A DNA stretch of 64,000 nucleotides from Clostridiales bacterium (GTDB lineage Bacteria > Bacillota > Clostridia > Lachnospirales > Lachnospiraceae): assembly GCA_012839295.1 (NCBI GenBank), contig DUNO01000001.1, positions 62,001-126,000 of the forward strand. Reading direction: 5' to 3'. Each line of letters opens with the position of its first letter. Position 1 is the stretch's first letter. A model generated the notes under the pieces. It was not told where the DNA came from. It saw only the letters and a program-made list of their open reading frames with translations, and made no database searches. Position numbers and translations under genes: made by a program. This document shows positions 53,318 through 62,308 of this stretch, in pieces.

Positions 53318-54742
53318 TTGGCTAAATTTGCTATAATATCAAAAACATTTACTTTGCATTTACACCGCAAAGATATGGCAAAAAGGATTTATGAAACCGA
53401 TATGAGAAAAAATAACCCTTTTCCTCAAAAAGCAAACCCGCTACTCATTTCCCTGGCCGTTATCGTCACCTTGTTCTCTGTCTGTCTTTCTTTTATCCTG
53501 ATGCTGCATAATAGCATTAGGCAGAGGGAGGTTTTGGAAATAACGGATCGGTATATGGTGTTTGAAAGCAGAGTACAACGGCTGATTTATTCGAATGTTA
53601 CGCTGCTCCAAGGCTATGAGGCTTATATCAAGCTAGAGCCCAACCTGGATGCGGAGGTCTCTTACCGTTATATGGACAAGCTTCTTTCAACAAACTCAGA
53701 TTACATCCGTAATGTCGGCGTTCTCAGGGATACAACCATTATATGGAATTACCCGCAGGAGTCTAATGCTGAAGCAATCGGGGTTGATTTGTCCAAGGTG
53801 GAAGGGCAGAAGGAGCTTGTGCTGAAAGTAAAACAGGAGCTGAAACCTGTTTTACAGGGGCCTGTGGGCCTGGTACAGGGAGGCTCCGGATTCATTGTCA
53901 GGCTTCCAGTTGTCATGGAAGACACGGGATACTGGGGGCAAATTGCCATTGTGCTAAAAAGCGATAAAATACTGGAGGAGATTGAGGCCTACGCGAAAAA
54001 CTCTGGATTGGATATTGCAATCTACAACCAGGAGAATAAATCCGTTCCATTTTTCCGCTCGATAGGCTTTGACGCAAATTCTCAGTTGGAATTTGCGGTG
54101 GATCCGGAATTTATCAACTGGAGTATTGCGGTCAGTTCGTCAAACGGATGGACGGACAGCCTGTTGTTTGTGCTGCTATTTGTCTTCTCTGTTTGCTTCT
54201 GTGTTTTCGCAGGTCTTTTAATGTATAAATATATAAAATCCAACAATAAGATTGTTATGATGTCAACGCATGATTCCTTGTCAGGCCTGTTCAACCGGAA
54301 TTTTCTCAACAAGTACCAAACCATTGTTTTTGCGGCAGCGAGGCGAAAGGAATACAAATTAGGGATTATGCTGCTTGACCTGGACCATTTTAAGAAAATT
54401 AATGATACTTATGGGCATAGTGTGGGAGATATGGTTCTTGTTGAAACAGCACGCATCCTAAAAGCAAGTATCAGGACAGGTGAGACGGCTTTCCGTCTGG
54501 GTGGGGACGAGTTCCTGTTGATACTGCCGGAAGTTGAGGATGTTGAAAGCCTTCTGCATGCCAAAGAACAGATTCTCAACCGCTTTGAAGGCGAGTTTAA
54601 TATTCCCGGCTATCCTATAAAAATATTGCCAAGCATTGGCTATGCAATATTTCCGGAAGATGGCGGCGACCTTGATACGCTTTTGCATAGGGCGGATACG
54701 CTGATGTATTTGGAAAAATTGGAAAGACAGGCTTCGAACTAA
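53318..54742 (+). CDS. Membrane diguanylate cyclase with extracellular sensor domain
   Basis: 474 residues in the open frame; the true start may be the ATG at 53375 or 53402, as no ribosome binding site fits 53318 well. A transmembrane helix at about 43-65 and a second at about 285-307 enclose a roughly 220-residue external domain of CHASE type. The C-terminal GGDEF domain has RLGGDEF, with DLDHFKKINDTYGHSVGD upstream. It makes cyclic di-GMP in response to an outside signal. A terminator follows and the gene seems to be alone. Confidence 0.9.
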   Translation: MAKFAIISKTFTLHLHRKDMAKRIYETDMRKNNPFPQKANPLLISLAVIVTLFSVCLSFILMLHNSIRQREVLEITDRYMVFESRVQRLIYSNVTLLQGYEAYIKLEPNLDAEVSYRYMDKLLSTNSDYIRNVGVLRDTTIIWNYPQESNAEAIGVDLSKVEGQKELVLKVKQELKPVLQGPVGLVQGGSGFIVRLPVVMEDTGYWGQIAIVLKSDKILEEIEAYAKNSGLDIAIYNQENKSVPFFRSIGFDANSQLEFAVDPEFINWSIAVSSSNGWTDSLLFVLLFVFSVCFCVFAGLLMYKYIKSNNKIVMMSTHDSLSGLFNRNFLNKYQTIVFAAARRKEYKLGIMLLDLDHFKKINDTYGHSVGDMVLVETARILKASIRTGETAFRLGGDEFLLILPEVEDVESLLHAKEQILNRFEGEFNIPGYPIKILPSIGYAIFPEDGGDLDTLLHRADTLMYLEKLERQASN

Positions 54743-54767
54743 AAAGCGATGCCTTTACAGGTGTTTT

Positions 54768-54808
54768 TGGCGGAAAATGGCTTAAGTAAAGCAATTTTCC
54801 GCTTTTTA
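54768..54808 (+). terminator. Rho-independent terminator
   Basis: GCGGAAAAT and ATTTTCCGC (54770-54778, 54793-54801) pair perfectly, with GCTT/AAGC-like pairing inside, followed by TTTTT. Confidence 0.82.
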
Positions 54809-54862
54809 TCATAGCTATTATAATATAAGTCGTCATAATTAAAGCTGAAGTGAAACTTTTTT

Positions 54863-55122
54863 ATGAAAATCGAAGGGCTAATCGCAATTATGATGCTTCT
54901 TTAAAAAGAGAAGTAGTACCCACGGGCGAACTGGCTGAAAAACTGGAAGTAAGTATTTCTGCAGAAACTATTCCTATGTGTCTGTTTGGAATGAGATCTA
55001 TGAACTGCTTGCTAATATAAAGGATGAAGAGGTCGAAAATTTCTTTGTGGATTATCTCGTGAAAGACGATAAAGATCATCCAGAGATAAAGAAACTGGCC
55101 GATAAATACTTTTCGGCTTAAA
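54863..55122 (+). pseudogene. Relic of an unidentified gene, frameshifted
   Basis: Coding-like text in two frames: first RANRNYDASLKREVV and TGELAEKLEVSIS, then, after a shift near 54960, WNEIYELLANIKDEEVENFF, VDYLVKDDKDHPEIKKLADK and YFSA before a stop. The second part is well-formed, acidic/helical protein sequence, and the first has a hint of a helix-turn-helix. I do not recognise the family. The break and missing start mark it as a remnant. Confidence 0.4.
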
Positions 55123-55143
55123 ATTTAGGTTTAGGAGGTAAAA

Positions 55144-55251
55144 ATGGGGCTTATAAAAAGGATTCGCAAAACCATATACGGAATGAAAGCAAGTGGAGAT
55201 ACTTATAGCAAGAAAATCATACTGCATTTGAATATTACGATGTTTCTATAA
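55144..55251 (+). CDS. Possible small ORF, 35 residues
   Basis: An ATG preceded by AGGAGG at correct spacing opens a frame of 35 codons (begins MGLIKRIRKTIYGMKASG). It is basic and ends in a hydrophobic stretch. It may be the truncated beginning of a lost gene or a real small protein just before the response regulator gene. No family recognised. Confidence 0.35.
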   Translation: MGLIKRIRKTIYGMKASGDTYSKKIILHLNITMFL

Positions 55252-55278
55252 ATATCCGACGGAAAGGAGCGCTGGGCA

Positions 55279-55974
55279 ATGAATGAAAAAATCCTGGTAA
55301 TAGAAGATGAAAAAAAGATAGCGGATGCAATTATCTATGCCCTGAAGAGGGAAGGTTATACAACCGAAGCTATTTATCGCGGAGATGAAGCCATGGATGC
55401 GCTGTCCCGGTTTCAACCGGATGCCATTATTTTAGATGTTATGCTTCCTGGGCTGGACGGATATGATATTCTGAAGAGGCTCCAGGATAAGGGGCGGATA
55501 GGAATTATCATGGTAACAGCCAAAGAGGATATCGTGAATAAAATACTTGGACTTGAGCTGGGGGCGGATGATTATTTAACAAAGCCTTTTGATATGCGGG
55601 AGCTGCTTGCCCGTTTAAAATCCCTGTTGCGCAGAATACAGAAGGCGGAAATGAAGCAGGAGGCTGAAGAGGTCAGCCTGGGCGGCATCGCGCTTCATAA
55701 GGGGAAACGAACCGCTTTTGCAGGAGGCAGGCCGCTGGACCTTACACCAAAAGAATATGATATGCTGGCTCTCCTATTGTCTAATCCCGAACGGGTTTAT
55801 ACAAGGGAGCAGCTTCTTGACCTGATCTGGGGAATGGATTATGCGGGAGGCACACGTACTGTGGATATTCATGTCCAGCGGGTTAGAAAGAAGCTTGGCG
55901 AAGAGTATGACGATGTAATACAGACTGTTTATGGGATTGGTTATAAAGCTATAGGAGGAAGCAGTGAAAATTAG
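55279..55974 (+). CDS. OmpR-family response regulator (third module)
   Basis: 231 residues. Acidic pocket D10/E11, phospho-acceptor D53 in AIILDVMLPG, Thr in IMVTAKED and Lys in DYLTKPFD. The winged helix ends in DVIQTVYGIGYKA. It overlaps the kinase gene by 11 bases; GAAAGGAG precedes the ATG. With the kinase and the propeller lipoprotein it probably forms an envelope-sensing unit; the lipoprotein might be an accessory sensor. Confidence 0.93.
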   Translation: MNEKILVIEDEKKIADAIIYALKREGYTTEAIYRGDEAMDALSRFQPDAIILDVMLPGLDGYDILKRLQDKGRIGIIMVTAKEDIVNKILGLELGADDYLTKPFDMRELLARLKSLLRRIQKAEMKQEAEEVSLGGIALHKGKRTAFAGGRPLDLTPKEYDMLALLLSNPERVYTREQLLDLIWGMDYAGGTRTVDIHVQRVRKKLGEEYDDVIQTVYGIGYKAIGGSSEN

Positions 55975-57421
55975 TATAAAAATAAAATTCAGCCTGTTCC
56001 TTGCTGTTTTGCTGCTGTTAGTCGTTTTTTTCTTAAGCGTGCTGGTGCTGCAGGGAATAAGAAGCAACCAGCAAAATCAGTATGAACAATATCTGTCCCA
56101 GCAGGCGAAGCTTGCAAACACCTATTTTATCCAGAGGATTTTATCGGAGGAAAACAAGGTGCCCCAGACCTTCCTGTCGGTCAAAGGCCAGGAATTCGCG
56201 GAGCAATTAGAAGTGATCAGCGGTTTATCCCTGGTTTTATACAACAGTCAGGGAGAGAGGGTCAGTAAAAAAGTGACGGATACGGAGTCTGATAATATAA
56301 AGAAAACACTGGACTATGCGCTTAACAATAAAACTGCATATCTGACGGAAGGTAATTCACTGTATTACCTGGCTCCTTTAAGGATAGGAAATGAGCAGGT
56401 GGGTGTGATACAGTTCTATTACTCCCTGTCAGGGCACCAGGGGTTTTATAACAATATCAGGCAGCTGTTTATTTATATCGGGGCAGGGCTGTTTATTCTA
56501 AGCTTCTTTCTTGGATATATATATTATAATTCCTTTGCCACCGGCATCATAAAGCTGGGTCAGACGGTGGACAGGATACGGGAAGGCCATTATGAAACTA
56601 CCGTCTTAAAACGCGGGGATGAAATCGGCAAGCTAAGCCAGGGAATTCATACAATGAGCGGACAGATTAGTAGAACTCTGCAGGAGATGGAGGCCGAACA
56701 GAATAAATTGAAGCTTGCCGTCGATAAATTATCCCTGCTGGATCAGCAGCAGAAGCAATTTATCGGGAATGTAACCCACGAATTTAAAACCCCTTTAACC
56801 TCCATTAAGGCATACCTTGATTTACTGGAAATGTATCCGGATGATGAGCAGCTTTTACAAACTGCCATTACCAATATGAAAAGTGAAACCGGGCGTTTAT
56901 ATGAAATGGTGGACAAGGTTCTGCAATTATCAGCCCTGGAAAAGTATGATTTTGAACTGAAGTTTGAAAAACTGGCGGTGAAGCAGGCGGTGGAGTTGGT
57001 GCTAAACAGCTTAAAGGGCAGGATGGATAAGTTTGGTATCAGCTTGGATACTGAGTTGGGCGAAGCTTATATGGAAGGGGATAAAGACAGCCTGACAATC
57101 GTACTGATAAACCTTCTGGATAATGCCATCAAATACAACAAAGCCAATGGATCTATTCTTGTTAAAACCTATGTGGCGTCTCACCGGGTGCATATTGAAA
57201 TATCCGATACCGGTATTGGTATTCCCGAGGACTTGATCCATAAGGTATTTGAGCCCTTTTATACAGTTGATAAAAACAGGGCAAGAGAGAATGGAGGAGC
57301 CGGGTTAGGATTGTCACTTGCCAGAAAGCATGCGGAATCAATGGGTGGTACCGTCGAGCTGTTAAATACAGGGAACGAAGGCACCAGCTTCAGGATTTCC
57401 TTTCCGGCGGTTATGAATTAG
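55964..57421 (+). CDS. Sensor histidine kinase (third module)
   Basis: 485 residues with transmembrane helices at about 8-29 and 167-190 around an external domain of about 135 residues. The HAMP linker is followed by the phospho-acceptor GNVTHEFKTPLTSIK and the ATPase domain with NLLDNAIKYN, DTGIGIPED and GLGLSLARKH. Its start lies in the regulator gene. The extracellular domain has no motif I can name. It should phosphorylate the regulator encoded before it. Confidence 0.92.
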   Translation: MKISIKIKFSLFLAVLLLLVVFFLSVLVLQGIRSNQQNQYEQYLSQQAKLANTYFIQRILSEENKVPQTFLSVKGQEFAEQLEVISGLSLVLYNSQGERVSKKVTDTESDNIKKTLDYALNNKTAYLTEGNSLYYLAPLRIGNEQVGVIQFYYSLSGHQGFYNNIRQLFIYIGAGLFILSFFLGYIYYNSFATGIIKLGQTVDRIREGHYETTVLKRGDEIGKLSQGIHTMSGQISRTLQEMEAEQNKLKLAVDKLSLLDQQQKQFIGNVTHEFKTPLTSIKAYLDLLEMYPDDEQLLQTAITNMKSETGRLYEMVDKVLQLSALEKYDFELKFEKLAVKQAVELVLNSLKGRMDKFGISLDTELGEAYMEGDKDSLTIVLINLLDNAIKYNKANGSILVKTYVASHRVHIEISDTGIGIPEDLIHKVFEPFYTVDKNRARENGGAGLGLSLARKHAESMGGTVELLNTGNEGTSFRISFPAVMN

Positions 57422-57589
57422 ACATATAGTGTATAGTTTGGCGGAAAGTGTATGGCTTGGCAGAGCGTGTATGGTGTCTGCCATTCATTTTATTTACATT
57501 TTAGAAACAATTGTTTATCGGATATTTATAATTGTATATTGTGCGGAAACAAAGTCTTGATAATCTATATATCAAGGAGGTGCTTTAAT

Positions 57590-58714
57590 ATGAAAAAGAC
57601 ACAAATTGCAAAAATACTATGTGCTATGTTTTTAATCACAACTGCGACAGGCTGCGGTGCAAAAAGTACAGATGACAAAGTGACCGTACAGGAGCCGGGA
57701 GGTTCCATAACCGTCATTGATAACACGGATAGTGGTGAGAATGAGGCCGGGGAGCCCGGAATCTCCATCGCCGGGATTGACACCTATGAAAAACTGGAAA
57801 TCTCTGATTGGCTGGATTCGGATACTGTGGTTGTTTCAAAGGAAAACGAGGCTTTGGGAAAAATGAAGCTGGAAGAATTAGCGGATTCTTACCCAAGAAG
57901 CCTGTATCTGTATAATCTTAATACCAAGGAATATAAGCTGTTAATGGAGCAGGAAGAACTTAACCTGGGTGGGGCAAAGCTTTCACCGGATAAGAAAAAT
58001 CTGCTATATTACGGTAACAGCCTGGGAGACCCATCCTATTATGTGCTTAACCTTGAGAGCCTGAAAAGCTTTCGTATTGCCGGCGAGGTCGTTGGGAATG
58101 TCGGCAGCGCTGATTGGGCCGATAAAGATACGGTTATCGGGGCAGGTTATATGAACGGAGCTTATTCTGCAGGTACCGATGGAAAAGTTACTGTTTTAAA
58201 GGAACTAGACCAGAAAGCGGTATATATTATTAAGAAAATAAAAGATACGGTTTACTACAATACCGGTGACGATGCTGCCTTGACGGCCCTCGATCTAATA
58301 ACAGGGGAAAGTGCGGACCTGGGCCTGAAGGATGTATTTGGGGTATATCCCTCGCCGGATGAAAACCAGCTGCTGGTTTTACAGTATAGCGGATCAAAAC
58401 AGCTGCTATTACTTTGTGACAGGGATGGCAGCAATGCGAAAACCATTGCCGAAGGTGTTGAGCTTGGCGGAGTATCCTGGTCTCCTGACCAGGGGATGAT
58501 TGCCTATAGTTTGAAAGGGGATGAGAATGGGACTACGGTTGGAGGACTATACATTTATGATATGTTAACCGGAAAATCTACCCAGATCGCAGTAAATATC
58601 AGTAATGTAACTACCTGCTGGAGCCCATCCGGTGAGAAGCTTGTCTATACCCAGTGGGATGGAAAACAGTACAACAGCAGCATTGTTGCTTTAGAATATT
58701 CCCTGAAGAAGTAA
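57590..58714 (+). CDS. Lipoprotein with TolB/WD40-like beta-propeller
   Basis: 374 residues from the ATG at 57590, which follows AAGGAGGTG; the frame open to 57452 upstream is not coding. The signal peptide ends in TTATGC with the lipid-modified Cys about 22. The mature part has repeated blades such as LSPDKKNLLYYGN, SPDENQLLVLQYSG, WSPDQGMIAYSL and WSPSGEKLVYTQWDG, as in TolB-like propellers. It likely binds a protein or peptide at the outer membrane face. It follows the kinase gene by about 170 bases and may belong to the same system. Confidence 0.82.
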   Translation: MKKTQIAKILCAMFLITTATGCGAKSTDDKVTVQEPGGSITVIDNTDSGENEAGEPGISIAGIDTYEKLEISDWLDSDTVVVSKENEALGKMKLEELADSYPRSLYLYNLNTKEYKLLMEQEELNLGGAKLSPDKKNLLYYGNSLGDPSYYVLNLESLKSFRIAGEVVGNVGSADWADKDTVIGAGYMNGAYSAGTDGKVTVLKELDQKAVYIIKKIKDTVYYNTGDDAALTALDLITGESADLGLKDVFGVYPSPDENQLLVLQYSGSKQLLLLCDRDGSNAKTIAEGVELGGVSWSPDQGMIAYSLKGDENGTTVGGLYIYDMLTGKSTQIAVNISNVTTCWSPSGEKLVYTQWDGKQYNSSIVALEYSLKK

Positions 58715-58743
58715 CTGCCAATATAGGATCACCGGCTAGAAAG

Positions 58744-58803
58744 ATAAAGTGCATTCCAAATATCCAATATAAATGCGGATACCTGGATGCACTTTATTTT
58801 TAT
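58744..58803 (+). terminator. Rho-independent terminator of the lipoprotein gene
   Basis: ATAAAGTGCATTCCA and TGGATGCACTTTAT pair with one bulged base and a loop of about 25; TTTTTATTT follows. Confidence 0.75.
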
Positions 58804-58835
58804 TTGCGGGATAAAAAAGCTAAATAAAAAAAATC

Positions 58836-58896
58836 TCTATTGACAGAATGATAAAAAAAGGCTATTCTATAACTACATACCCCCCAGGGGTGGGGT
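58836..58896 (+). promoter_or_regulatory. copA promoter with CsoR-like operator
   Basis: TTGACA (about 58841-58846) and TATTCT (about 58864-58869) stand 17 bases apart. Directly after the -10 is ATACCCCCCAGGGGTGGGGT (58878-58896), a C-run/G-run dyad of the kind bound by copper-responsive CsoR repressors. No csoR gene is present in this window, so the regulator is encoded elsewhere. Confidence 0.72.
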
Positions 58897-58926
58897 GGAA
58901 GAGGGATATAAGAAAGGAGAAATAAC

Positions 58927-61374
58927 ATGGTGACAAAGACTTTACAAATAGAAGGAATGACCTGCGCAGCTTGTGCAAAGGCTGTAGAAAAAGCGTCCGC
59001 AAAGCTTCAGGGTGTTACGGAAGCCAATGTTAATTTCGCTACGGAAAAGCTGAATATAAGCTTTGATGATTCACAGGTTTCCATACCGGACATACAGGCA
59101 GCTGTCGAAAAAGCTGGCTATAAGGCTCTTGTTGAATCCAACAGCAGGACTTTACAAATAGAAGGAATGACCTGTGCAGCTTGTGCGAAGACTGTGGAAA
59201 AGGCAGTCGGTAAGCTGGAGGGTGTGATTGAAGCCAATGTTAATTTTGCTACAGAAAAGCTGAACGTAGTATATGTAGGTTCAAAGGTCAATACCTCAGA
59301 TATAAAAAGTGCGGTTGAAAAAGCGGGCTATAAAGCTTTAGAGGTGCAAGCTACAGTAGACACGGATAAAGAGAAGAAAGAAAAAGAAATGAAATTGTTA
59401 TGGAGGAAGTTTATTATATCTGCCATCTTTTCTGTTCCGCTCCTCTATATATCCATGGGCCATATGATGGGGCTCCCCCTTCCCCATTTTATTGAACCAA
59501 TGATGAATCCGGTAGCCTTTGCAGTAACCCAATTAATTCTAACCATACCTGTTGTAATTTCAGGAAATAGATTCTACACCGTTGGGTTTAAGGCACTATT
59601 TAGAAGAAGCCCCAATATGGATTCACTCATTGCCATAGGCACCTCGGCAGCCATTCTTTATGGTGTCTTCGCAACGGTTAAGATTATTGGGGGAGATTCA
59701 AGCTATGCGATGGATTTATACTTTGAGTCAGCGGCAGTAATTATTACCCTGATAACCCTCGGAAAATACCTGGAATCTGTTTCAAAGGGAAAAACTTCAG
59801 AAGCCATCAAGAAGCTTATGGGGCTTGCCCCTAAAACGGCGATCGTGATAAGAAATGAAAAAGAAACGGAAATCCCTATTGAGGAAGTTGAAGTAGGGGA
59901 TGTTATCATGGTTAGGCCGGGTGAAAAGATGCCGGTAGACGGGGAAGTGGTGGAAGGTACTACTTCTGTAGATGAATCCATGCTTACAGGTGAAAGCATT
60001 CCGGTAGAAAAAAATGCAGGGGACAAAATTATCGGTGCGAGCATAAATAAAAACGGAACGATTAAATATAAGGCTACCAAGGTTGGCAAGGATACGGCCC
60101 TGGCGCAGATCATTAAGCTGGTGGAGGACGCCCAGGGCTCCAAAGCACCCATTGCCAAGCTTGCAGACGTTATTTCAGGCTACTTTGTTCCGGTAGTTAT
60201 CTCTTTAGCCGTGGTGTCCGGTTTGGCATGGTATTTCCTTGGCGGGGAGACTGCAATATTTGCGCTTACAATATTCATATCCGTCCTGGTAATAGCCTGC
60301 CCATGCGCCCTGGGGTTGGCAACGCCGACGGCAATCATGGTTGGTACCGGCAAGGGAGCGGAGTATGGCGTCCTGATTAAAAGTGGTGTAGCCCTCGAAT
60401 CTGCCCATAAGATACAGACCATAGTATTTGACAAGACAGGTACTATTACGGAAGGCAAACCAAAGGTAACAGATGTAGTTGTTACAAATGGCATTACACA
60501 GGATGAATTATTGCAGCTGGCCGCATCAGCTGAAAAAGGGTCGGAGCACCCTCTAGGGGAAGCCATAGTCAAAGGTGCTGAAGAAAAAGGCTTGGAGTTT
60601 AAGGGCATTGAATTTTTCAAAGCCATTCCAGGTCACGGAATCCAAGTTAAGATAGATAATAAGGATATTTTACTTGGCAACAGGAAGCTTATGGTCGAAA
60701 GCAATATCTCTTTAGAAAACCTGGAGGAAAGCTCCGACAGGCTGGCTGGGGAAGGAAAAACCCCGATGTATATAGCGATTGATGGTAAAATGGCCGGAAT
60801 CATAGCGGTGGCTGATACCGTTAAGGAAAATAGTAAAAAAGCAATTGAAAGGCTTCACCAGATGGGCATTAAGGTGGCGATGATAACAGGTGATAACAAG
60901 AGAACAGCTGAAGCTATCGCCAAGCAGGTTGGAATCGACAGGATACTGGCGGAAGTGTTACCGCAGGACAAGGCGAATGAGGTTAAGAAGCTTCAGGCCG
61001 AGGGTAAAAAGGTGGCAATGGTCGGTGACGGAATTAATGATGCCCCCGCATTGGCACAGGCGGATATCGGTATAGCAATCGGTTCTGGAACGGACGTTGC
61101 CATGGAATCTGCGGATATCGTCCTTATGAGAAGTGATCTGATGGATGTACCTACAGCGATACAGTTAAGTAAAAAGACCATTAAAAATATTAGGGAAAAT
61201 CTATTCTGGGCCTTTGGATATAATACGCTGGGCATACCCGTTGCTATGGGAATTCTCCATGTATTTGGAGGGCCGTTGTTAAACCCTATGATAGCAGGAG
61301 CAGCCATGAGCCTGAGTTCCGTATCAGTACTGGCGAATGCCTTAAGATTAAAGCGGTTTAAGCCGGTCAGATAA
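58927..61374 (+). CDS. copA: Copper-transporting P-type ATPase CopA
   Basis: 815 residues. Two N-terminal heavy-metal-associated domains, each with GMTCAACAK, lie at about 4-70 and 76-142 and are nearly repeats of each other. Then come eight transmembrane helices, the ion-binding motif CPC at about 458-460, the phosphorylated Asp in DKTGTITEG (about 502), the TGES loop ([10 protein letters not shown]), HP (SEHPLGEA) and [10 protein letters not shown]. This is a full-length P1B-1 ATPase that expels Cu+ from the cytoplasm. AAAGGAG precedes the ATG. Confidence 0.96.
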   Translation: MVTKTLQIEGMTCAACAKAVEKASAKLQGVTEANVNFATEKLNISFDDSQVSIPDIQAAVEKAGYKALVESNSRTLQIEGMTCAACAKTVEKAVGKLEGVIEANVNFATEKLNVVYVGSKVNTSDIKSAVEKAGYKALEVQATVDTDKEKKEKEMKLLWRKFIISAIFSVPLLYISMGHMMGLPLPHFIEPMMNPVAFAVTQLILTIPVVISGNRFYTVGFKALFRRSPNMDSLIAIGTSAAILYGVFATVKIIGGDSSYAMDLYFESAAVIITLITLGKYLESVSKGKTSEAIKKLMGLAPKTAIVIRNEKETEIPIEEVEVGDVIMVRPGEKMPVDGEVVEGTTSVDESMLTGESIPVEKNAGDKIIGASINKNGTIKYKATKVGKDTALAQIIKLVEDAQGSKAPIAKLADVISGYFVPVVISLAVVSGLAWYFLGGETAIFALTIFISVLVIACPCALGLATPTAIMVGTGKGAEYGVLIKSGVALESAHKIQTIVFDKTGTITEGKPKVTDVVVTNGITQDELLQLAASAEKGSEHPLGEAIVKGAEEKGLEFKGIEFFKAIPGHGIQVKIDNKDILLGNRKLMVESNISLENLEESSDRLAGEGKTPMYIAIDGKMAGIIAVADTVKENSKKAIERLHQMGIKVAMITGDNKRTAEAIAKQVGIDRILAEVLPQDKANEVKKLQAEGKKVAMVGDGINDAPALAQADIGIAIGSGTDVAMESADIVLMRSDLMDVPTAIQLSKKTIKNIRENLFWAFGYNTLGIPVAMGILHVFGGPLLNPMIAGAAMSLSSVSVLANALRLKRFKPVR

Positions 61375-61381
61375 GATAACA

Positions 61382-61396
61382 TACCTCCTGGAGGTA
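61382..61396. promoter_or_regulatory. Short palindrome after copA, possible second copper operator
   Basis: TACCTCC-T-GGAGGTA is a perfect dyad similar in build to the CsoR-like site before copA. It lies between copA and the small ORF/response regulator unit, upstream of a weak promoter (TTGTAA 61415, TAAAAT 61438). It may bring that unit under copper control. Confidence 0.35.
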
Positions 61397-61418
61397 ATAG
61401 TAGTAACCTAAAGTTTGT

Positions 61419-61472
61419 AAAAACCTTCAAATTGGTGTAAAATGAAATTACACGGTTTGGAGGTTTTATTTT
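61419..61472 (+). promoter_or_regulatory. Long hairpin that encloses the small-ORF ribosome binding site
   Basis: Arms 61419-61440 and 61448-61467 pair over about 18 positions (AAAACCT...GTGTAA with TTACAC...AGGTTTT) and are followed by ATTTTA. It can be read as the copA terminator. The 3' arm also contains GGAGG (61459-61463), the ribosome binding site of the small ORF at 61473, so the structure would hide it. Confidence 0.55.
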
Positions 61473-61619
61473 ATGGGAAAAAGAAGAAGGGATGAGACTC
61501 GCGAAATATGCGGAGGGCAGAAGGTTGAAAGAAATAAAGCGGATAAGCGAAAGGAGGACCGGATCCATGCTGGCACTTTCATGGCGATTTGTGCAGTACA
61601 GGGGCCATGCCCATCGTGA
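61473..61619 (+). CDS. Small basic ORF coupled to the response regulator
   Basis: 48 codons from an ATG nine bases after GGAGG. The N-terminal two thirds are strongly basic (MGKRRRDETREI, KADKRKEDR), the end has three Cys. Its stop overlaps an in-frame ATG of the response regulator as TGATG, which would let ribosomes restart there. No homologue known to me. A leader or coupling peptide is the likely role; a relic of a larger gene is the alternative. Confidence 0.4.
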   Translation: MGKRRRDETREICGGQKVERNKADKRKEDRIHAGTFMAICAVQGPCPS

Positions 61620-61628
61620 TGGGCATGG
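61605..61628. repeat. 24-bp perfect palindrome at the regulator start
   Basis: CCATGCCCATC-GT-GATGGGCATGG covers the small-ORF stop and the possible start of the response regulator at 61619. It can serve as protein-binding site in DNA or as RNA hairpin over the start codon. Confidence 0.7.
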
Positions 61629-62308
61629 ACATAAATATGATTGATATATATTACATTGAGGACGATAAAACAATAGCCCGGATGGTCAAGGAGTATTTAG
61701 TACACCGGGGCTGCAATATTACCCTTTTATCTACTATCGAAGAAGCAAAGGAAGCATTAAACCGGAGTATACCAGCTATTGTTTTAGTGGACTGGAATAT
61801 GCCGGATGGCAGTGGAGATGCCATGTGCCGGTGGATCCGAAACAAATGGAGCAGCCTGCCTGTGATGTTTTTAACTGTCCGTGGTGATTCCCGCGATATC
61901 GTTTCCGGCTTTCAAAATGGGGCGGACGATTATGTAACGAAGCCTTTTGAGTTGGAAGTGCTGTACTCCCGCATTTGCGCATTGTTGCGGAGGGCAGGAA
62001 ATGTGGCGCAGCAGTATCTCTCCTGTGGCTCCATTTCTATCGACCAAAACAGGCTGGCAGTGTTTGATGGGGGAGAAGAGGTCAGTTTAAGCCAGGCCGA
62101 ATATCAGCTGCTCCTGCTGCTGATGATAAATAAAGGGAAAACAGTTACACGGGAAAGACTGTTGGAGCAAATATGGGATAATAACGGAAACTACGTGAAC
62201 AATAATACTTTGACTGTAACAATGAAGCGCCTGCGGGAAAAGCTGCACCAGCCTTCCTGTTTAAAGACTGTTCGAAGCTTTGGATATCGCATGGAGGAAA
62301 CAGTATGA
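61619..62308 (+). CDS. OmpR-family response regulator (fourth module)
   Basis: About 229 residues if begun at the TGATG-coupled ATG at 61619; the receiver domain proper starts with MIDIYYIEDDK at 61637. Phospho-acceptor Asp in AIVLVDWNMPDG, Thr in VMFLTVRGD, Lys in DYVTKPFE. The winged helix has LSQAEYQLLLLL and CLKTVRSFGYRME. An ATGA overlap joins it to the kinase gene. The following genes are a broken FtsX permease and a lipoprotein, so the module probably controlled an ABC exporter that is now decayed. Confidence 0.9.
   Translation: MGMDINMIDIYYIEDDKTIARMVKEYLVHRGCNITLLSTIEEAKEALNRSIPAIVLVDWNMPDGSGDAMCRWIRNKWSSLPVMFLTVRGDSRDIVSGFQNGADDYVTKPFELEVLYSRICALLRRAGNVAQQYLSCGSISIDQNRLAVFDGGEEVSLSQAEYQLLLLLMINKGKTVTRERLLEQIWDNNGNYVNNNTLTVTMKRLREKLHQPSCLKTVRSFGYRMEETV

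Noticed and set aside
60993-61673. Minus-strand ORF of 226 codons opposite copA and the next gene start
   Set aside because: Shadow of copA; no ribosome binding site and no recognisable domain.
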